DNA of 64,000 bases. Source: Lewinella sp. JB7 (lineage in GTDB: Bacteria > Bacteroidota > Bacteroidia > Chitinophagales > Saprospiraceae). The DNA lies in assembly GCF_024297185.1 (NCBI RefSeq), contig NZ_JANCTD010000009.1, forward strand, positions 62,001-126,000. Direction: 5' to 3'. A program made the position numbers and the translations under genes. The notes below the pieces were generated by a model. That model ran no database searches and was not told where the DNA came from. It saw nothing but the letters and a program-made list of their open reading frames with translations. Position 1 is the first letter of the stretch. Each line of letters begins with the position of its first letter. This document shows, one piece after another, positions 25,309 to 34,434 of the stretch.

Positions 25309-26196
25309 GTGCAGCGCTTTATCCACCATTTGAATCCTTTCCTTCTGCTCAAATCTCCTCCGTGGGGGTTGAGGATTACGGTAGCCATACTTTTGGTTAC
25401 GTTGCTTCCGGGCGTAGCGGTTACTCAGACCACCTTGGCGGGTACGGTTATCAGTTGCGCGGACGGCACTCCCGTGCCTTACCCCAGCGTGTACCTGCGT
25501 GAAGGAAACCGGGGCGTGAGCGGGGATTCTCTCGGCCGGTTCCGGCTGGTCTACGCGCCGGCGGCACCACCCGCAAATTTTATGGTGATTTCGTCTTTGG
25601 GATTTGCCACGGATACCGTTTCCGTAAGGAGGTTTTTGTCCGGTGACCGCTCGGTCATCTGTCTGACGCCCGCTCCCGCTGCCCTGCCGGAAGTGTCCCT
25701 CACCGGAAAGCGCCTGCGGCGGTTACGTACCCTGGGAAACCGCTCCGAATCCCGGACGATCGTGACGGGCTGGTCCGTAGATCCGCGCTCCGGAGCGGAA
25801 CGGGGCACGCTAATCAAGGCGGGTAAGAACCCGCGCCTCCTCAAAAGGGTAAACATCCACCTTGCCCGCTCTACCTACGACAGTCTCCGGGTACGGGTCA
25901 ATCTGTACGCCCTACACGATAAACGGCCGGAAACCGAACCCCTTTATGCGCATTACGCTACCGTGTACCTGACGGAAGGCTGGGTGGGCATTCCCCTGGG
26001 GCCCGATCCCCTGCCCCTGAAGGACGACGTGCTCCTTACCCTGGAAATCGTCGAGGCCTGGAGTAAACGGGATAAGAACGTACTCCTGCTGTCTGCCGGT
26101 CTCTTCACCCGGGGCCTGTACCACCGGGAACACCGGGGTCAGCCCTGGCGGCGTGCGCGAACGGGACTGAGTATGACGGTGACGGTGTGGGAGTGA
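25309..26196 (+). CDS. Secreted carboxypeptidase-regulatory-like domain protein
   Basis: 295 residues, GTG start (the ATG at 25304 is out of frame and soon stops). A hydrophobic signal segment (ITVAILLVTLLPGVAVTQT) is followed by a CarboxypepD_reg-like beta domain at about 42-120 (LAGTVISCADGTPVPYPSVY, then GVSGDSLGRFRL). This module is common on Bacteroidota cell-surface proteins and at the start of SusC/TonB receptors. The rest (about 125-295) is beta-rich, with no barrel or plug seen, and I do not recognise it. Probably periplasmic or surface-exposed. It is the last GC-rich gene before the AT-rich insert. Confidence 0.7.
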   Translation: MQRFIHHLNPFLLLKSPPWGLRITVAILLVTLLPGVAVTQTTLAGTVISCADGTPVPYPSVYLREGNRGVSGDSLGRFRLVYAPAAPPANFMVISSLGFATDTVSVRRFLSGDRSVICLTPAPAALPEVSLTGKRLRRLRTLGNRSESRTIVTGWSVDPRSGAERGTLIKAGKNPRLLKRVNIHLARSTYDSLRVRVNLYALHDKRPETEPLYAHYATVYLTEGWVGIPLGPDPLPLKDDVLLTLEIVEAWSKRDKNVLLLSAGLFTRGLYHREHRGQPWRRARTGLSMTVTVWE

Positions 26197-26302
26197 ATAG
26201 GGCAGGGCTATATGATGCACGGCACATATTTCCTAATTAATTATACGTAATGCTGCTATAAATTAAAGATAAAACTATATTTTGACCTGAAAATTAGCTT
26301 CA

Positions 26303-28141
26303 GTGAAAATATCGGACATTCTTAACCAGGTCAACACTTTTGAAAAGAACAATTTTCTTAGAGTTATTGATCAGATTATAGTCGAAAAGCCTAAGAATTA
26401 CAAGAAAGTTGAGAATATATTGAGCCAGATAGATGGCCAAATTAAGAACGCTGATAACTTAAGTGTCGAAAGTGTTTTTGATTTGGTATCTGATGAATAT
26501 CAGCAATGCATCTACGAGCAATTTCAAAATACTACGAATCAGCTTGACATTGTAGTTGATATCTTAATTCGCGATGGCAATTCTTTGATGAGTCGTGAAT
26601 GGCTCCTGAAGCTTTACGACAGGGAACTAAAGTCCATTAGGGCAAAAGTAAAGGACCTATTACATCTTTTAGAAGGTGAGGATAGCGAGAGGGTAAGAGA
26701 CTATCGGATATACCGAAAATGCGTTGAAGTTGCTTACACAAACGATGAGGGGAATAACCGTGATAAAAAGGTGACTGCAGATGAGCAGTCTATTCTAACG
26801 GTATTAGTCGATGAACTTGAACTATCCCACGAAGAAGTGAAACTCATCAATTATTCCGTCGTCCCTATCACGAAATTAGATATCGATGAGCTAATTTCTT
26901 TTTTAGTTAAAGCGGGAGTAATTTTTTACTCAAAAAAGAGTCATCAGGTATATGTGCCGGATGAAATTGTAGCAATACTTCGAGTAATTAGGGGAAAGGA
27001 AGTGCCTGACAAGATATACATGCGAGTATTGAAAGCATTGAAGCCTAGTTGTGTAAATACGGTCGCTAAAAAGCATAATATACAATATAAGCTTTCACCA
27101 GAAGAAAAGTATAAGCAGATTATAGCTGAAGGGGTTAATTTTAAAAAAATGTTGTTGCTGGGTATTCACAAGCCAGGAACCACAAAGACCGAACGCAAAA
27201 AAGTGCTTAATGATCTTATAGAAAATAAGCTAAAAATAAAGGACCGTATTCCCGGGGCATCTCTGGAGGACAAAATCTCAAACTTTGTTCAATACCTGAA
27301 TGAGAAAGACAAGGAGGATAATATTAGTATTTCTCTTCATGGGTATAACAAATTGTTGTCAGATTTACATAGTATAATTCCTAAATTTGATTCTATGGTG
27401 CGAAGCGAGTTTGAATTGCAGGAATCAGTTGCTCTCGATTCAAATACATTACTAAGACATGGACTGAAACCCTTGGATATTCTGTACATAATTGATCAAG
27501 AAGATATAAAGGGATTTTGTACATTTAAAGGCATATCGACGAGGGGCGATGAAATAGTAAATATATTGGATTCATATAGAGATGTGAAAAATCTTTATTT
27601 AGAAAATTATATCTCTATATCAAATAGGGATATCAATACGCTTAAAAGCAATAATATACAGATTAAGGAATCAGAGCTTGGTGTTCAGTACGAATTTCTG
27701 ACAAAACAGATTTTCATTAATTTTAAATTGGATGTGGATGAGAAGCTTAGGGCTCGACTAAATACCTCAAAGGATAAGATAGATATTCTAATCAATCTGG
27801 GAAATGAAGAGATAATAATTGTGGAGTGCAAAACGAAAAAAGACAAAAAATTCTCTACGTATAGCTCCGCGTCTAGACAGATCAAAGCGTATAAATCACT
27901 AGCGGAGAAGAACGGATACAAAGTTGTAAAAACATTCATCGTAGCGCCATCTTTTTCTGATGATTTCGTGAATGAATGTGGGCTAGATTATGACCTGAAT
28001 TTATCGTTAATTACATCCGAATCACTAATTGAAATACATGCAGCATTCCAAGAGTCAAAACTCGATGAATTTCCGTATAAAATATTATTAAGAGACGTTT
28101 TGATTGACAGCACTCGGGTTGTGAGATCCATTACCAAATAA
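26303..28141 (+). CDS. AT-rich orphan gene with C-terminal PD-(D/E)XK nuclease-like domain
   Basis: 612 residues, GTG start, much richer in A/T than every neighbour. The last ~130 residues show a restriction-endonuclease-like core: D494 (KIDILINLG), E508-C-K510 (IIIVECKTKKD) and a helix with Q526 (SRQIKAY), i.e. D...ExK plus Q. The first ~480 residues are helical and charged; ADEQSILTVLVDELELSHEE (about 155-175) has a TerB-like look, and around 195-225 a winged-helix-like stretch (ITKLDIDELISFLVKAG) occurs. I do not know this family. Codon use, isolation and the nuclease fold fit a horizontally acquired, possibly defence-related gene. TATTTTGA at about 26277-26284 may be its -7 box. Confidence 0.8.
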   Translation: MKISDILNQVNTFEKNNFLRVIDQIIVEKPKNYKKVENILSQIDGQIKNADNLSVESVFDLVSDEYQQCIYEQFQNTTNQLDIVVDILIRDGNSLMSREWLLKLYDRELKSIRAKVKDLLHLLEGEDSERVRDYRIYRKCVEVAYTNDEGNNRDKKVTADEQSILTVLVDELELSHEEVKLINYSVVPITKLDIDELISFLVKAGVIFYSKKSHQVYVPDEIVAILRVIRGKEVPDKIYMRVLKALKPSCVNTVAKKHNIQYKLSPEEKYKQIIAEGVNFKKMLLLGIHKPGTTKTERKKVLNDLIENKLKIKDRIPGASLEDKISNFVQYLNEKDKEDNISISLHGYNKLLSDLHSIIPKFDSMVRSEFELQESVALDSNTLLRHGLKPLDILYIIDQEDIKGFCTFKGISTRGDEIVNILDSYRDVKNLYLENYISISNRDINTLKSNNIQIKESELGVQYEFLTKQIFINFKLDVDEKLRARLNTSKDKIDILINLGNEEIIIVECKTKKDKKFSTYSSASRQIKAYKSLAEKNGYKVVKTFIVAPSFSDDFVNECGLDYDLNLSLITSESLIEIHAAFQESKLDEFPYKILLRDVLIDSTRVVRSITK

Positions 28142-28179
28142 GAAATAGCAATCGTTTAGAAGTCTGCGAAGAGTTCCCC

Positions 28180-29169
28180 TTACTCCAACCCAAACTCCGC
28201 ATACATCGGAAAGTGATCCGATCCGAAGGCGGGCAGGCGCTCCAATGCCACCAGGCGGAAAGCTTCGCTGACGAAATAATGATCCAGGGGCCAGCGCATG
28301 ACGGGAGAAGTAGCATCGAAGGAGTTGTACAGTCCCCGGCCGAGGCGAACGTTATGCAGCCCGCTTTCGTGCTCGAACAGCCGGGCGGTCCGCGACCAGG
28401 ACACGTCGTTGAGGTCGCCGGCGACCAGGGCGGGAAGGGAATTCTGCATCACCAGTTCGGCGACCCGTTCCAGCGCGACCTCCTTTTCCCCCCGGTTGTC
28501 CGGGTACTCCTTACTGGGAACGGGCGCCACCGGATGCACTCCGTGAAACCGGAACCGCCGGCCCGCGGGAAGGGTGACGGTCGTGTGGATGGACGGGACA
28601 TCCTCGTGGTTGAAGAACTTAATGTCCGTGTTCTCCAGGGGGTAACGGGAGTACAGCGCCATGCCGTAGGCGTTGTCCGTAGGATACTCGATCCGGTGGG
28701 GATAGTCGGCAGCCAGGGAAGCCAACTGCTCCATCCACCAGGCATTCACTTCCATGACGAGCAGCATATCCGGGTTACGACTCCGGACGATTTCCAGGAA
28801 TTTCGCGTGTTCGCGGTTGCTGATGAGCACATTGGCAATGATCACGCTCACCGTTTCTTCCGGACTACGCTCAGCCGTCGGTACGGTCACCTCGCCTAAG
28901 TAATATGGCGAGAGCCGGGTAAACTGAATGGTCGTGGACACGATAAGTCCGGCAACCAGCGCCACGGCCGGCAGCGACCACCGCTCCTGCAGCAAAGGGA
29001 ACAAGATCAGGCATCCCAGGCCCAGCAGAAAGTACTGCGGCCGGGGGAAATCGAGCACCTTCGTGTACCAGTACGATACGTCGTGGATCAGCGATAGCAA
29101 ACCGGCAAGGATCACCAGCGTGCTCACCGCAATGATCAGGTAGTATAAAACCTTACGTAGAGTACCCAT
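28180..29169 (-). CDS. Membrane-anchored endonuclease/exonuclease/phosphatase family protein
   Basis: About 329 residues from the ATG at 29169 (MGTLRKV). Three hydrophobic helices fill residues ~5-95. The EEP fold follows: VIIANVLISNREH, then LLVMEVNAWW (metal Glu), FRFHGVHPVAPVPSKE, ALVAGDLNDVSWSRTARLF (catalytic Asp-x-Asn) and LPAFGSDHFPMYAEF (catalytic Ser-Asp-His). Such proteins hydrolyse phosphodiesters in nucleic acids or phospholipids; with the helices in front the domain is probably periplasmic. The substrate is unknown. The open frame extends to 29238, but MGTLRKV gives the expected N terminus. Confidence 0.88.
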   Translation of the reverse strand: MGTLRKVLYYLIIAVSTLVILAGLLSLIHDVSYWYTKVLDFPRPQYFLLGLGCLILFPLLQERWSLPAVALVAGLIVSTTIQFTRLSPYYLGEVTVPTAERSPEETVSVIIANVLISNREHAKFLEIVRSRNPDMLLVMEVNAWWMEQLASLAADYPHRIEYPTDNAYGMALYSRYPLENTDIKFFNHEDVPSIHTTVTLPAGRRFRFHGVHPVAPVPSKEYPDNRGEKEVALERVAELVMQNSLPALVAGDLNDVSWSRTARLFEHESGLHNVRLGRGLYNSFDATSPVMRWPLDHYFVSEAFRLVALERLPAFGSDHFPMYAEFGLE

Positions 29170-29254
29170 GCTTCCGGAACGGGGGGACGGATACGATGTT
29201 TGTACGACTACCGCGTAGGGGTCACGCACCCCGCCCAACCCTTACCTTAGGCCC

Positions 29255-30364
29255 ATGAGTAAGGCCGACAAATACACTACGATCCACTACCACAATTATC
29301 TGGAACTGGATGCCCTGCTGGAGCTCCAGCGCCCCCGCAGCGTCGCGGCTGGCGTGGATGCCCACGACGAGACGCTGTTCATCATCATGCACCAGGTGTA
29401 CGAACTCTGGTTTAAGCAGATCCTGACCGAACTCGATTCCGTCCTACTGCTCTTCCGCGAGGAACGGGTGCGGGAGGACAACATGCACACCGTCCTGCTG
29501 CGCCTGCGACGCGTGACCACCATCATCGACCTTCTCATCGAGCAGATCAAAGTGATGGAAACGATGACGCCCCTCGACTTTCTTGATTTCCGCGACTACC
29601 TCTTCCCCGCCTCGGGCTTTCAGAGCGTACAGTTCCGGATGGTGGAAGCTACCCTCGGGCTGCGGGAAGAAGACCGGCTCACCTACCACGGCAAATCGTA
29701 TAAGATCGTGTTCGACGAGGCGCAGCAGGGCCGTCTACACCATATCGAGTCCGGGGGCAGCCTCTTCGAACTCATCGAAAAGTGGCTGGAGCGGACGCCC
29801 TTCCTCCGCTTCCAGGGCTTCGACTTCCTGGCCGCTTACCGCGCCGCCGTCGATCGCATGATCGATCACGAACGTACGCAGATCGAAAACAGTGGACTCG
29901 ACGCATCCATGAAGGAAATGCGCCTGCGCATGGTCGGCGACAGCAGTACCTACTTCAAGCACGTCCTGGACCGGGAAGAACACGAACGCATGATCGCAGC
30001 CGGGGAGGCCCGGCTGTCCTACGATGCCACCATTGCCGCCCTGCTTATCAATCTCTACCGCGACCAGCCTATACTCAATATCCCCTTCAACCTGCTGACG
30101 GAGCTGCTCAACATCGACGAGGGGCTCACCACCTGGCGCTACCGCCACGCCCAGATGGTCATGCGCATGATCGGCAACAAGATTGGCACTGGCGGCTCCT
30201 CCGGCCACGACTACCTGGCACGCACCGCAGAACGGCATAAGATCTTCCGCGACCTGCACAACATCAGCTCCCTGCTGATCCCTCGCTCATCGCTCCCCGA
30301 CCTTCCTCCGGAACTGGAGCGCGGACTAGGCTTCTACTTCCAGGGGGATCCGGCGAACGCCTGA
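29255..30364 (+). CDS. kynA: Tryptophan 2,3-dioxygenase
   Basis: 369 residues. The N-terminal blocks YHNYLELDALLELQRP and DETLFIIMHQVYELWFKQIL carry the His of the heme distal side and the substrate pocket. FLDFRDYLFPASGFQSVQFR is the diagnostic TDO signature, and GTGGSSGHDYLARTA holds the substrate-binding loop. It opens the indole ring of tryptophan to N-formylkynurenine using heme and O2. No other kynurenine pathway gene is nearby. TACCTTAG just upstream of the ATG is a near -7 box. Confidence 0.96.
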   Translation: MSKADKYTTIHYHNYLELDALLELQRPRSVAAGVDAHDETLFIIMHQVYELWFKQILTELDSVLLLFREERVREDNMHTVLLRLRRVTTIIDLLIEQIKVMETMTPLDFLDFRDYLFPASGFQSVQFRMVEATLGLREEDRLTYHGKSYKIVFDEAQQGRLHHIESGGSLFELIEKWLERTPFLRFQGFDFLAAYRAAVDRMIDHERTQIENSGLDASMKEMRLRMVGDSSTYFKHVLDREEHERMIAAGEARLSYDATIAALLINLYRDQPILNIPFNLLTELLNIDEGLTTWRYRHAQMVMRMIGNKIGTGGSSGHDYLARTAERHKIFRDLHNISSLLIPRSSLPDLPPELERGLGFYFQGDPANA

Positions 30365-30367
30365 GTC

Positions 30368-30811
30368 CTAGATCCACCGCCGTACCCGCTGCCGGTAGGC
30401 GGCGTATTCCGCTCCGAACTCCCGCTGCAACATGTTCTCCTCAAAGGGGATGTACCAGTAGTTAGCCGCCACGAAAAACAATAGGGGACCAACCACCGGT
30501 GACAGAGTGCCCAAGAAGACCCATGCCCCGATCAGGCCCATCAGGAAGCCCAGATAGATCGGATTACGGCTGATGCGGAAGAGCCCGCCCCGCAGCAGCC
30601 GGCGGGGCCGGCGGAAGGTGTGGATTTCCGTTCGGAAGTGAAGCAGTTGCAGACCGACGGTCACGATCGTTGCCAGACCGGCCACCATGATCACGACGCC
30701 GCTGCCCCGACCCTCGCCGGCCAGCAGGTCCGCCAGCGGCAACCACGCGTTCAGGGCCAGCATGAGCAGAATGCAGGCAAAGACGAAGAAGGGGGGAATA
30801 ATGCGTTGCAC
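30368..30811 (-). CDS. Isoprenylcysteine/phospholipid methyltransferase-like membrane protein
   Basis: 147 residues with four hydrophobic helices. The C-terminal half GLFRISRNPIYLGFLMGLIG, then EENMLQREFGAEYAAYRQRV, is the signature of the ICMT/PEMT (NnrU-like) family: an RNPxY SAM-binding element and an E-x-FG-x-x-Y element. Bacterial members methylate unknown lipids or isoprenoid-linked substrates. Its stop lies 3 bp from the kynA stop (convergent). Confidence 0.85.
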   Translation of the reverse strand: MQRIIPPFFVFACILLMLALNAWLPLADLLAGEGRGSGVVIMVAGLATIVTVGLQLLHFRTEIHTFRRPRRLLRGGLFRISRNPIYLGFLMGLIGAWVFLGTLSPVVGPLLFFVAANYWYIPFEENMLQREFGAEYAAYRQRVRRWI

Positions 30812-30862
30812 GACGGAGAAGGTTGAACGGAAGCCTACGGAAGATAACGGCTTTCGGCGGGG

Positions 30863-31327
30863 CTAAACCGGGCCCGGGTCCACGATCTTTTCCATGCACA
30901 CGCTATTTTCCATATCGCGGTAGGGCCCGTAGTTGATGGGCATCCGGTCAAATCCGTACTTATCGTAGAGCCGCAGGGCCGCCGTTTGCCGCTTCCCGGT
31001 CTCCAGTACCAAGCGGTGGTAGCCCAGTTCCCGGGCCCAGGCTTCGAGGGCCCGGAGAACGCTGACGGCGATGCCCCGGCCCCGGGCTCCCGGGGCGGTG
31101 TACATGCGTTTCACCTCCAGACTGCGGTCGTCGAAGGGCTTGAGGGCTCCGCAGGCGATGGCTTGTCCGTTTTCTTCCACCACGACGACGTACGGGATCT
31201 TATCCGATTTGTTGAACTGGCTGTAGAAGGCATGGTCGTCCTGGTCCGTAACGGCGAGGTCCCGGTCGAGGGCGGTCACCAGACTTTGGTACCCCCCATG
31301 GGCGGGCGTGGTGCGGATCAGGTTCAT
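30863..31327 (-). CDS. GNAT family N-acetyltransferase
   Basis: 154 residues. VKRMYTAPGARGRGIAVSVL is the acetyl-CoA-binding motif A (R-x-x-G-R-G-I/A), preceded by a strand pair VVVEENGQAIACGALKPF and followed by LVLETGKRQTAALRLYDKYG. The acceptor is unknown. Its ATG overlaps the TGA of the nucleoside hydrolase gene (ATGA), so the two are translationally coupled and may be co-functional in a nucleoside or base salvage step; this is inference. Confidence 0.9.
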   Translation of the reverse strand: MNLIRTTPAHGGYQSLVTALDRDLAVTDQDDHAFYSQFNKSDKIPYVVVVEENGQAIACGALKPFDDRSLEVKRMYTAPGARGRGIAVSVLRALEAWARELGYHRLVLETGKRQTAALRLYDKYGFDRMPINYGPYRDMENSVCMEKIVDPGPV

Positions 31328-32226
31328 TCAGATTGCAGTCGCTGCCAGAAGTCACGGGCCATGGCCGCCTCGTCGATGTCGGTATATACCCACACCCGGC
31401 GTTGGGTGTTCTCCGGCGGGGTCATCACCTCTATTTCGGTGGCTTGCTCGGGTTTAAGCAAAGCCTGGAGGGCGGCCACGTCCCACATGGTCCACCGGCG
31501 GGCGTCACTGAAGGTTTCCCAGCGGCGTTTGAGGTGGGCGCCGACGGCCCCGCTGCGGTCGAGCCGGGCGAAGGTCGAATCGCGGTCCCACTGGTACTGG
31601 ATGGCGGTGGAGGTAGGCATGACGTGCAGCTCCAGTCCTTCGGCGTTCAGCAGGTAATTGGCGGCGTTCAGGTCGCGGCGGATGTTGAATTCGTCCTTGT
31701 TCCAGAAGCCGCCTTCGGCGTTGTACTGGAAGCCGAGAACGTAGGCTTTGATCCGCTCCTTAATGTCCGGGGCCAACGCGATCGCCGAGGCGAGGTTGGT
31801 GGAGGCACCGATGCACATTACGACCAGTTTCTCCGCTCCCGCGCCACCGCCCCTTGCTTGTTCGATGATAAACTGAGCCGCCGGACTATTGCGGGCTTCG
31901 TAGCCGCCCCAGGGCATGCCCATGATGCTGTCCGCGCCGAGGGGATGCGGGAGGTCCGTCCGACCGGCGAGTGCCAGCAACTCCTCGTTCAGCACCTGAC
32001 TCTGGTATACGGTACTATCCCCCGAATAGTGGTGGAACCACTGGGCGGAACTGAGGCCCAGCCAGTCGACCCTCTTCTCCCCGAAGAGGTAGGCGATGGC
32101 GTAGAGATCGTCGATCTCGTTGGCCGTATCGGCGTCGAGAATGAAGCGAACCGGGGTATTGGACTGGGCGACGGCCGGCGGTTTGCAGGCGGCCAGCAGG
32201 AGCAGCAAAAGGGGTAGGACACGCAT
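31324..32226 (-). CDS. Nucleoside hydrolase-like lipoprotein
   Basis: 300 residues. The signal LPLLLLLLAAC is a lipobox, so the mature protein starts at Cys and is lipid-anchored. RFILDADTANEIDDLYAIAY holds the DxDxxxDD calcium motif of inosine/uridine-preferring nucleoside hydrolases, with a third region VMCIGASTNLASAIAL. These enzymes cut the N-glycosidic bond of ribonucleosides. The extracytoplasmic form may act on nucleosides from outside; specificity is not predictable. First gene of a two-gene unit with the GNAT gene. Confidence 0.88.
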   Translation of the reverse strand: MRVLPLLLLLLAACKPPAVAQSNTPVRFILDADTANEIDDLYAIAYLFGEKRVDWLGLSSAQWFHHYSGDSTVYQSQVLNEELLALAGRTDLPHPLGADSIMGMPWGGYEARNSPAAQFIIEQARGGGAGAEKLVVMCIGASTNLASAIALAPDIKERIKAYVLGFQYNAEGGFWNKDEFNIRRDLNAANYLLNAEGLELHVMPTSTAIQYQWDRDSTFARLDRSGAVGAHLKRRWETFSDARRWTMWDVAALQALLKPEQATEIEVMTPPENTQRRVWVYTDIDEAAMARDFWQRLQSE

Positions 32227-32238
32227 GGACCGAAGCTA

Positions 32239-33552
32239 CTACGTTTTTGCCGATCGGGGGGTGATGCGTACGGTCACCGGCCGGTCCTGGTGCAGGGTGA
32301 CGAAGGGTTTGGGCTCTAGGTCGGGGAGGGGCCCCGCGGAGGTGATATCGTAGTGCCGCAGCAGGTGCCCCAGTAGCAACTGCATCTCCAGCATGGCGAA
32401 GTGGTTGCCGATGCACTGCCGGGGTCCGCCGCCGAAGGGAATAAAGCTGAAGGGGTGGCGCTCCCTTTTGCGGTTGGGGTGCATGCGCGCGGGGCGGAAT
32501 TCTTCCGGAGCGTCGTAGTAGCGCGGGGAGTGGTGAATGCCGTAAATGAACACGCCGATCGTAACGCCGGCATCGAGGGTAAAGCCGCCGGCTTCGTCGG
32601 TGTCGAGGGCGACGCGATCCGTGATCCAGGCCGGGGGGTAAAGCCGCATGCTTTCCTCAATCACCTGGGTCAGGTAGTCCGGATCGGGGGATTGCTGCAG
32701 TTGGGCGAGTTCGTGGGGGTGGCGCAGCAGAAGCCAGATGGTCCACGCCAGGGCGTTGGCGCTGGTCTCATAGCCGGCGGCGAACAGGATCAGGATCTCA
32801 TCGATCAGCCGTTGTTCGTCCATCCCCTCTCCCGTGTCTTCGTAGCGGCTGTCGAGCAGCATTTGGAGCAGGTCGTCCTTTGGGGCGGGACCGCGGGAGC
32901 CGTGATTGCGCTGGTGAATGTGGTCCCGGATCAGTTGACGACTTTCCGCCGCGAGGCGCAAGTGACGTGCTTCCTGGCCTAGCCAACGTAGCGGACCCCG
33001 CAGGAAGGGCAAACGAATGGGGTAAATGATGTATGCCTGCAGTTTATCCAGGATGTAGTGGAGGCGGCGCGTGTCGGCTTCCCCGAAGCCGTCGGTGAAC
33101 AGCGCCCGTACGATGATGCGGAAGGCGACCTGCCGCGTAAAGGAGAACAGATCGACGGGGCCGCTTCCGGCTACCCGGGCGCATTCCGTTTCGATCACAC
33201 CCTGCATCTCACCGGTGAGTGCCGCGAGGCGCTGGCGGTGGAAGCCGGGTTGGATGAGGCGTCGCTGCCGGAGCCAGTCGTCGCCGGAGTTGGTGAGGAG
33301 CCCGTATCCCAGATACTTGCCCATCTGGCCGGTCTGTATCTCGCTCTTTTCGTAGTTGCGGTGGTTGCGCTGGAGAACGTGGCGGGCGACCTCGGCGTCG
33401 CGGGTGAAGTGAGTAGTTCGTGAGCCGCCGACTTCCTGAATAAAGTTGTCCCCGTAGCGATTCAGCAATTCGGTGAACACGGGTATGGGCCGTCGGGCCA
33501 GGCGGAGGAGGTGGCGCAGGGTAACGTGGCGGGGGATGCGGGGGGCGTACAA
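32239..33552 (-). CDS. Cytochrome P450
   Basis: 437 residues from a TTG at 33552 (no closer ATG agrees with the family N terminus). The heme-binding loop is FIPFGGGPRQCIGNHFAM with axial C380. EESMRLYPP is the K-helix ExxR motif, and FAAGYETSANALAWTIW the I-helix oxygen-binding segment (AGYETS). There is no N-terminal anchor, so it is probably soluble. The N-terminal helix HLLRLARRPIPVFTELLNRY resembles the CYP102/fatty-acid hydroxylase-like group seen in Bacteroidota. No ferredoxin or reductase gene is adjacent. The start is uncertain because the repeat array begins about 75 bp upstream. Confidence 0.92.
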   Translation of the reverse strand: MYAPRIPRHVTLRHLLRLARRPIPVFTELLNRYGDNFIQEVGGSRTTHFTRDAEVARHVLQRNHRNYEKSEIQTGQMGKYLGYGLLTNSGDDWLRQRRLIQPGFHRQRLAALTGEMQGVIETECARVAGSGPVDLFSFTRQVAFRIIVRALFTDGFGEADTRRLHYILDKLQAYIIYPIRLPFLRGPLRWLGQEARHLRLAAESRQLIRDHIHQRNHGSRGPAPKDDLLQMLLDSRYEDTGEGMDEQRLIDEILILFAAGYETSANALAWTIWLLLRHPHELAQLQQSPDPDYLTQVIEESMRLYPPAWITDRVALDTDEAGGFTLDAGVTIGVFIYGIHHSPRYYDAPEEFRPARMHPNRKRERHPFSFIPFGGGPRQCIGNHFAMLEMQLLLGHLLRHYDITSAGPLPDLEPKPFVTLHQDRPVTVRITPRSAKT

Positions 33553-33627
33553 GGGAGGAGGGAGGGATTTACAATATTCAAATTACAATTTACAATTTGC
33601 GGGGATGCTCGCTGCGCTCGTGCACCA

Positions 33628-34363
33628 GATCGAGTGGCCTCTGGTCCGAGACTTTTTCTAAGCCGACCCTGCCCTACCTGCCCGTCTCGCAGGGTCGCCC
33701 TGGAAGAGCTCAACCTCGGTACGCGGAAGGGGCCTTAAGGTCGAGTGGCCTCTGGTCCGAGACTTTTTTGAGCCGACTCTGCCCTACCTGCCCGTGTCGC
33801 AGGGTCGCCCTACAAGGGCTCAACCTTGGTACGCGGAAGGGGCCTTAAGGTCGAGAGGCCTCTGGTCCGAGACTCTTGTTAAGCCGACCCTGCCCTAGCT
33901 GCCCGTCTCGCAGGGTCGCCCTACAAGGGCTCAACCTTACGTCACCCTAAGGCTGAGGCTTTCTAAGCCGACCTTGTCCTAGCTGCCCGTCTTACAGGGT
34001 CGCCCTACAAGGGCTCAACCTTACATCACTCTAAGATTGTAGCTTTTTAAGCCGACCCTGTCCTATCCTGCCCGTCTCGCAGGGTCGCCCTACAAGGGCT
34101 CAACCTTACGTCACCCTAAGGCTGAGGCTTTCTAAGCCGACCTTGTCCTAGCTGCCCGTCTTACAGGGTCGCCCTACAAGGGCTCAACCTTACATCACTC
34201 TAAGATTGTAGCTTTTTAAGCCGACCCTGTCCTATCCTGCCCGTCTCGCAGGGTCGCCCTAGAAGGGCTCAACCTTACATCACCCTAAGGTTGAGGCTTT
34301 CCAAGCCGACCCTGCCCTGCCTGCCCACCTTGCCGGGTCGCCTAGCAGGGATCGACCTTCTTT
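33628..34363. repeat. Tandem repeat array A (eight units, 84-116 bp)
   Basis: Eight units begin at 33628, 33739, 33849, 33965, 34049, 34134, 34218 and 34303. All carry a core AAGCCGACC(C/T)TG... CAGGGTCGCCCTACAAGGG...TCAACCTT. The first three also start with a head (GGTCGAGTGGCCTCTGGTCC) that is found at 40.0-40.5 kb and, inverted, at 61.9 kb. Units at 33965 and 34134 are identical, and their followers nearly so, giving a 169-bp higher-order duplication. The array fills the divergent spacer between the P450 and the metalloprotease genes. Short open frames in it (33462-33848) are not credible genes. Confidence 0.93.
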
Positions 34364-34434
34364 ACCCGGTCAATCAGCACCTTGCTCCCGCGTCCCCGCC
34401 TTATCTTGTTGCCCGTCCCAACCCCATCTACCGT

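Noticed and set aside
26215-28180. Direct repeats (att sites) flanking the AT-rich gene
   Set aside because: No matching sequence longer than a few bases was seen at the two composition boundaries.
33462-33848. Several 60-85 residue plus-strand open frames
   Set aside because: They translate the repeat units of array A; the protein repeats follow DNA repeats and there is no start signal or domain.
34291-34434. Longer N terminus for the metalloprotease
   Set aside because: Those codons are repeat-array DNA and would place the signal peptide 50 residues inside the protein.
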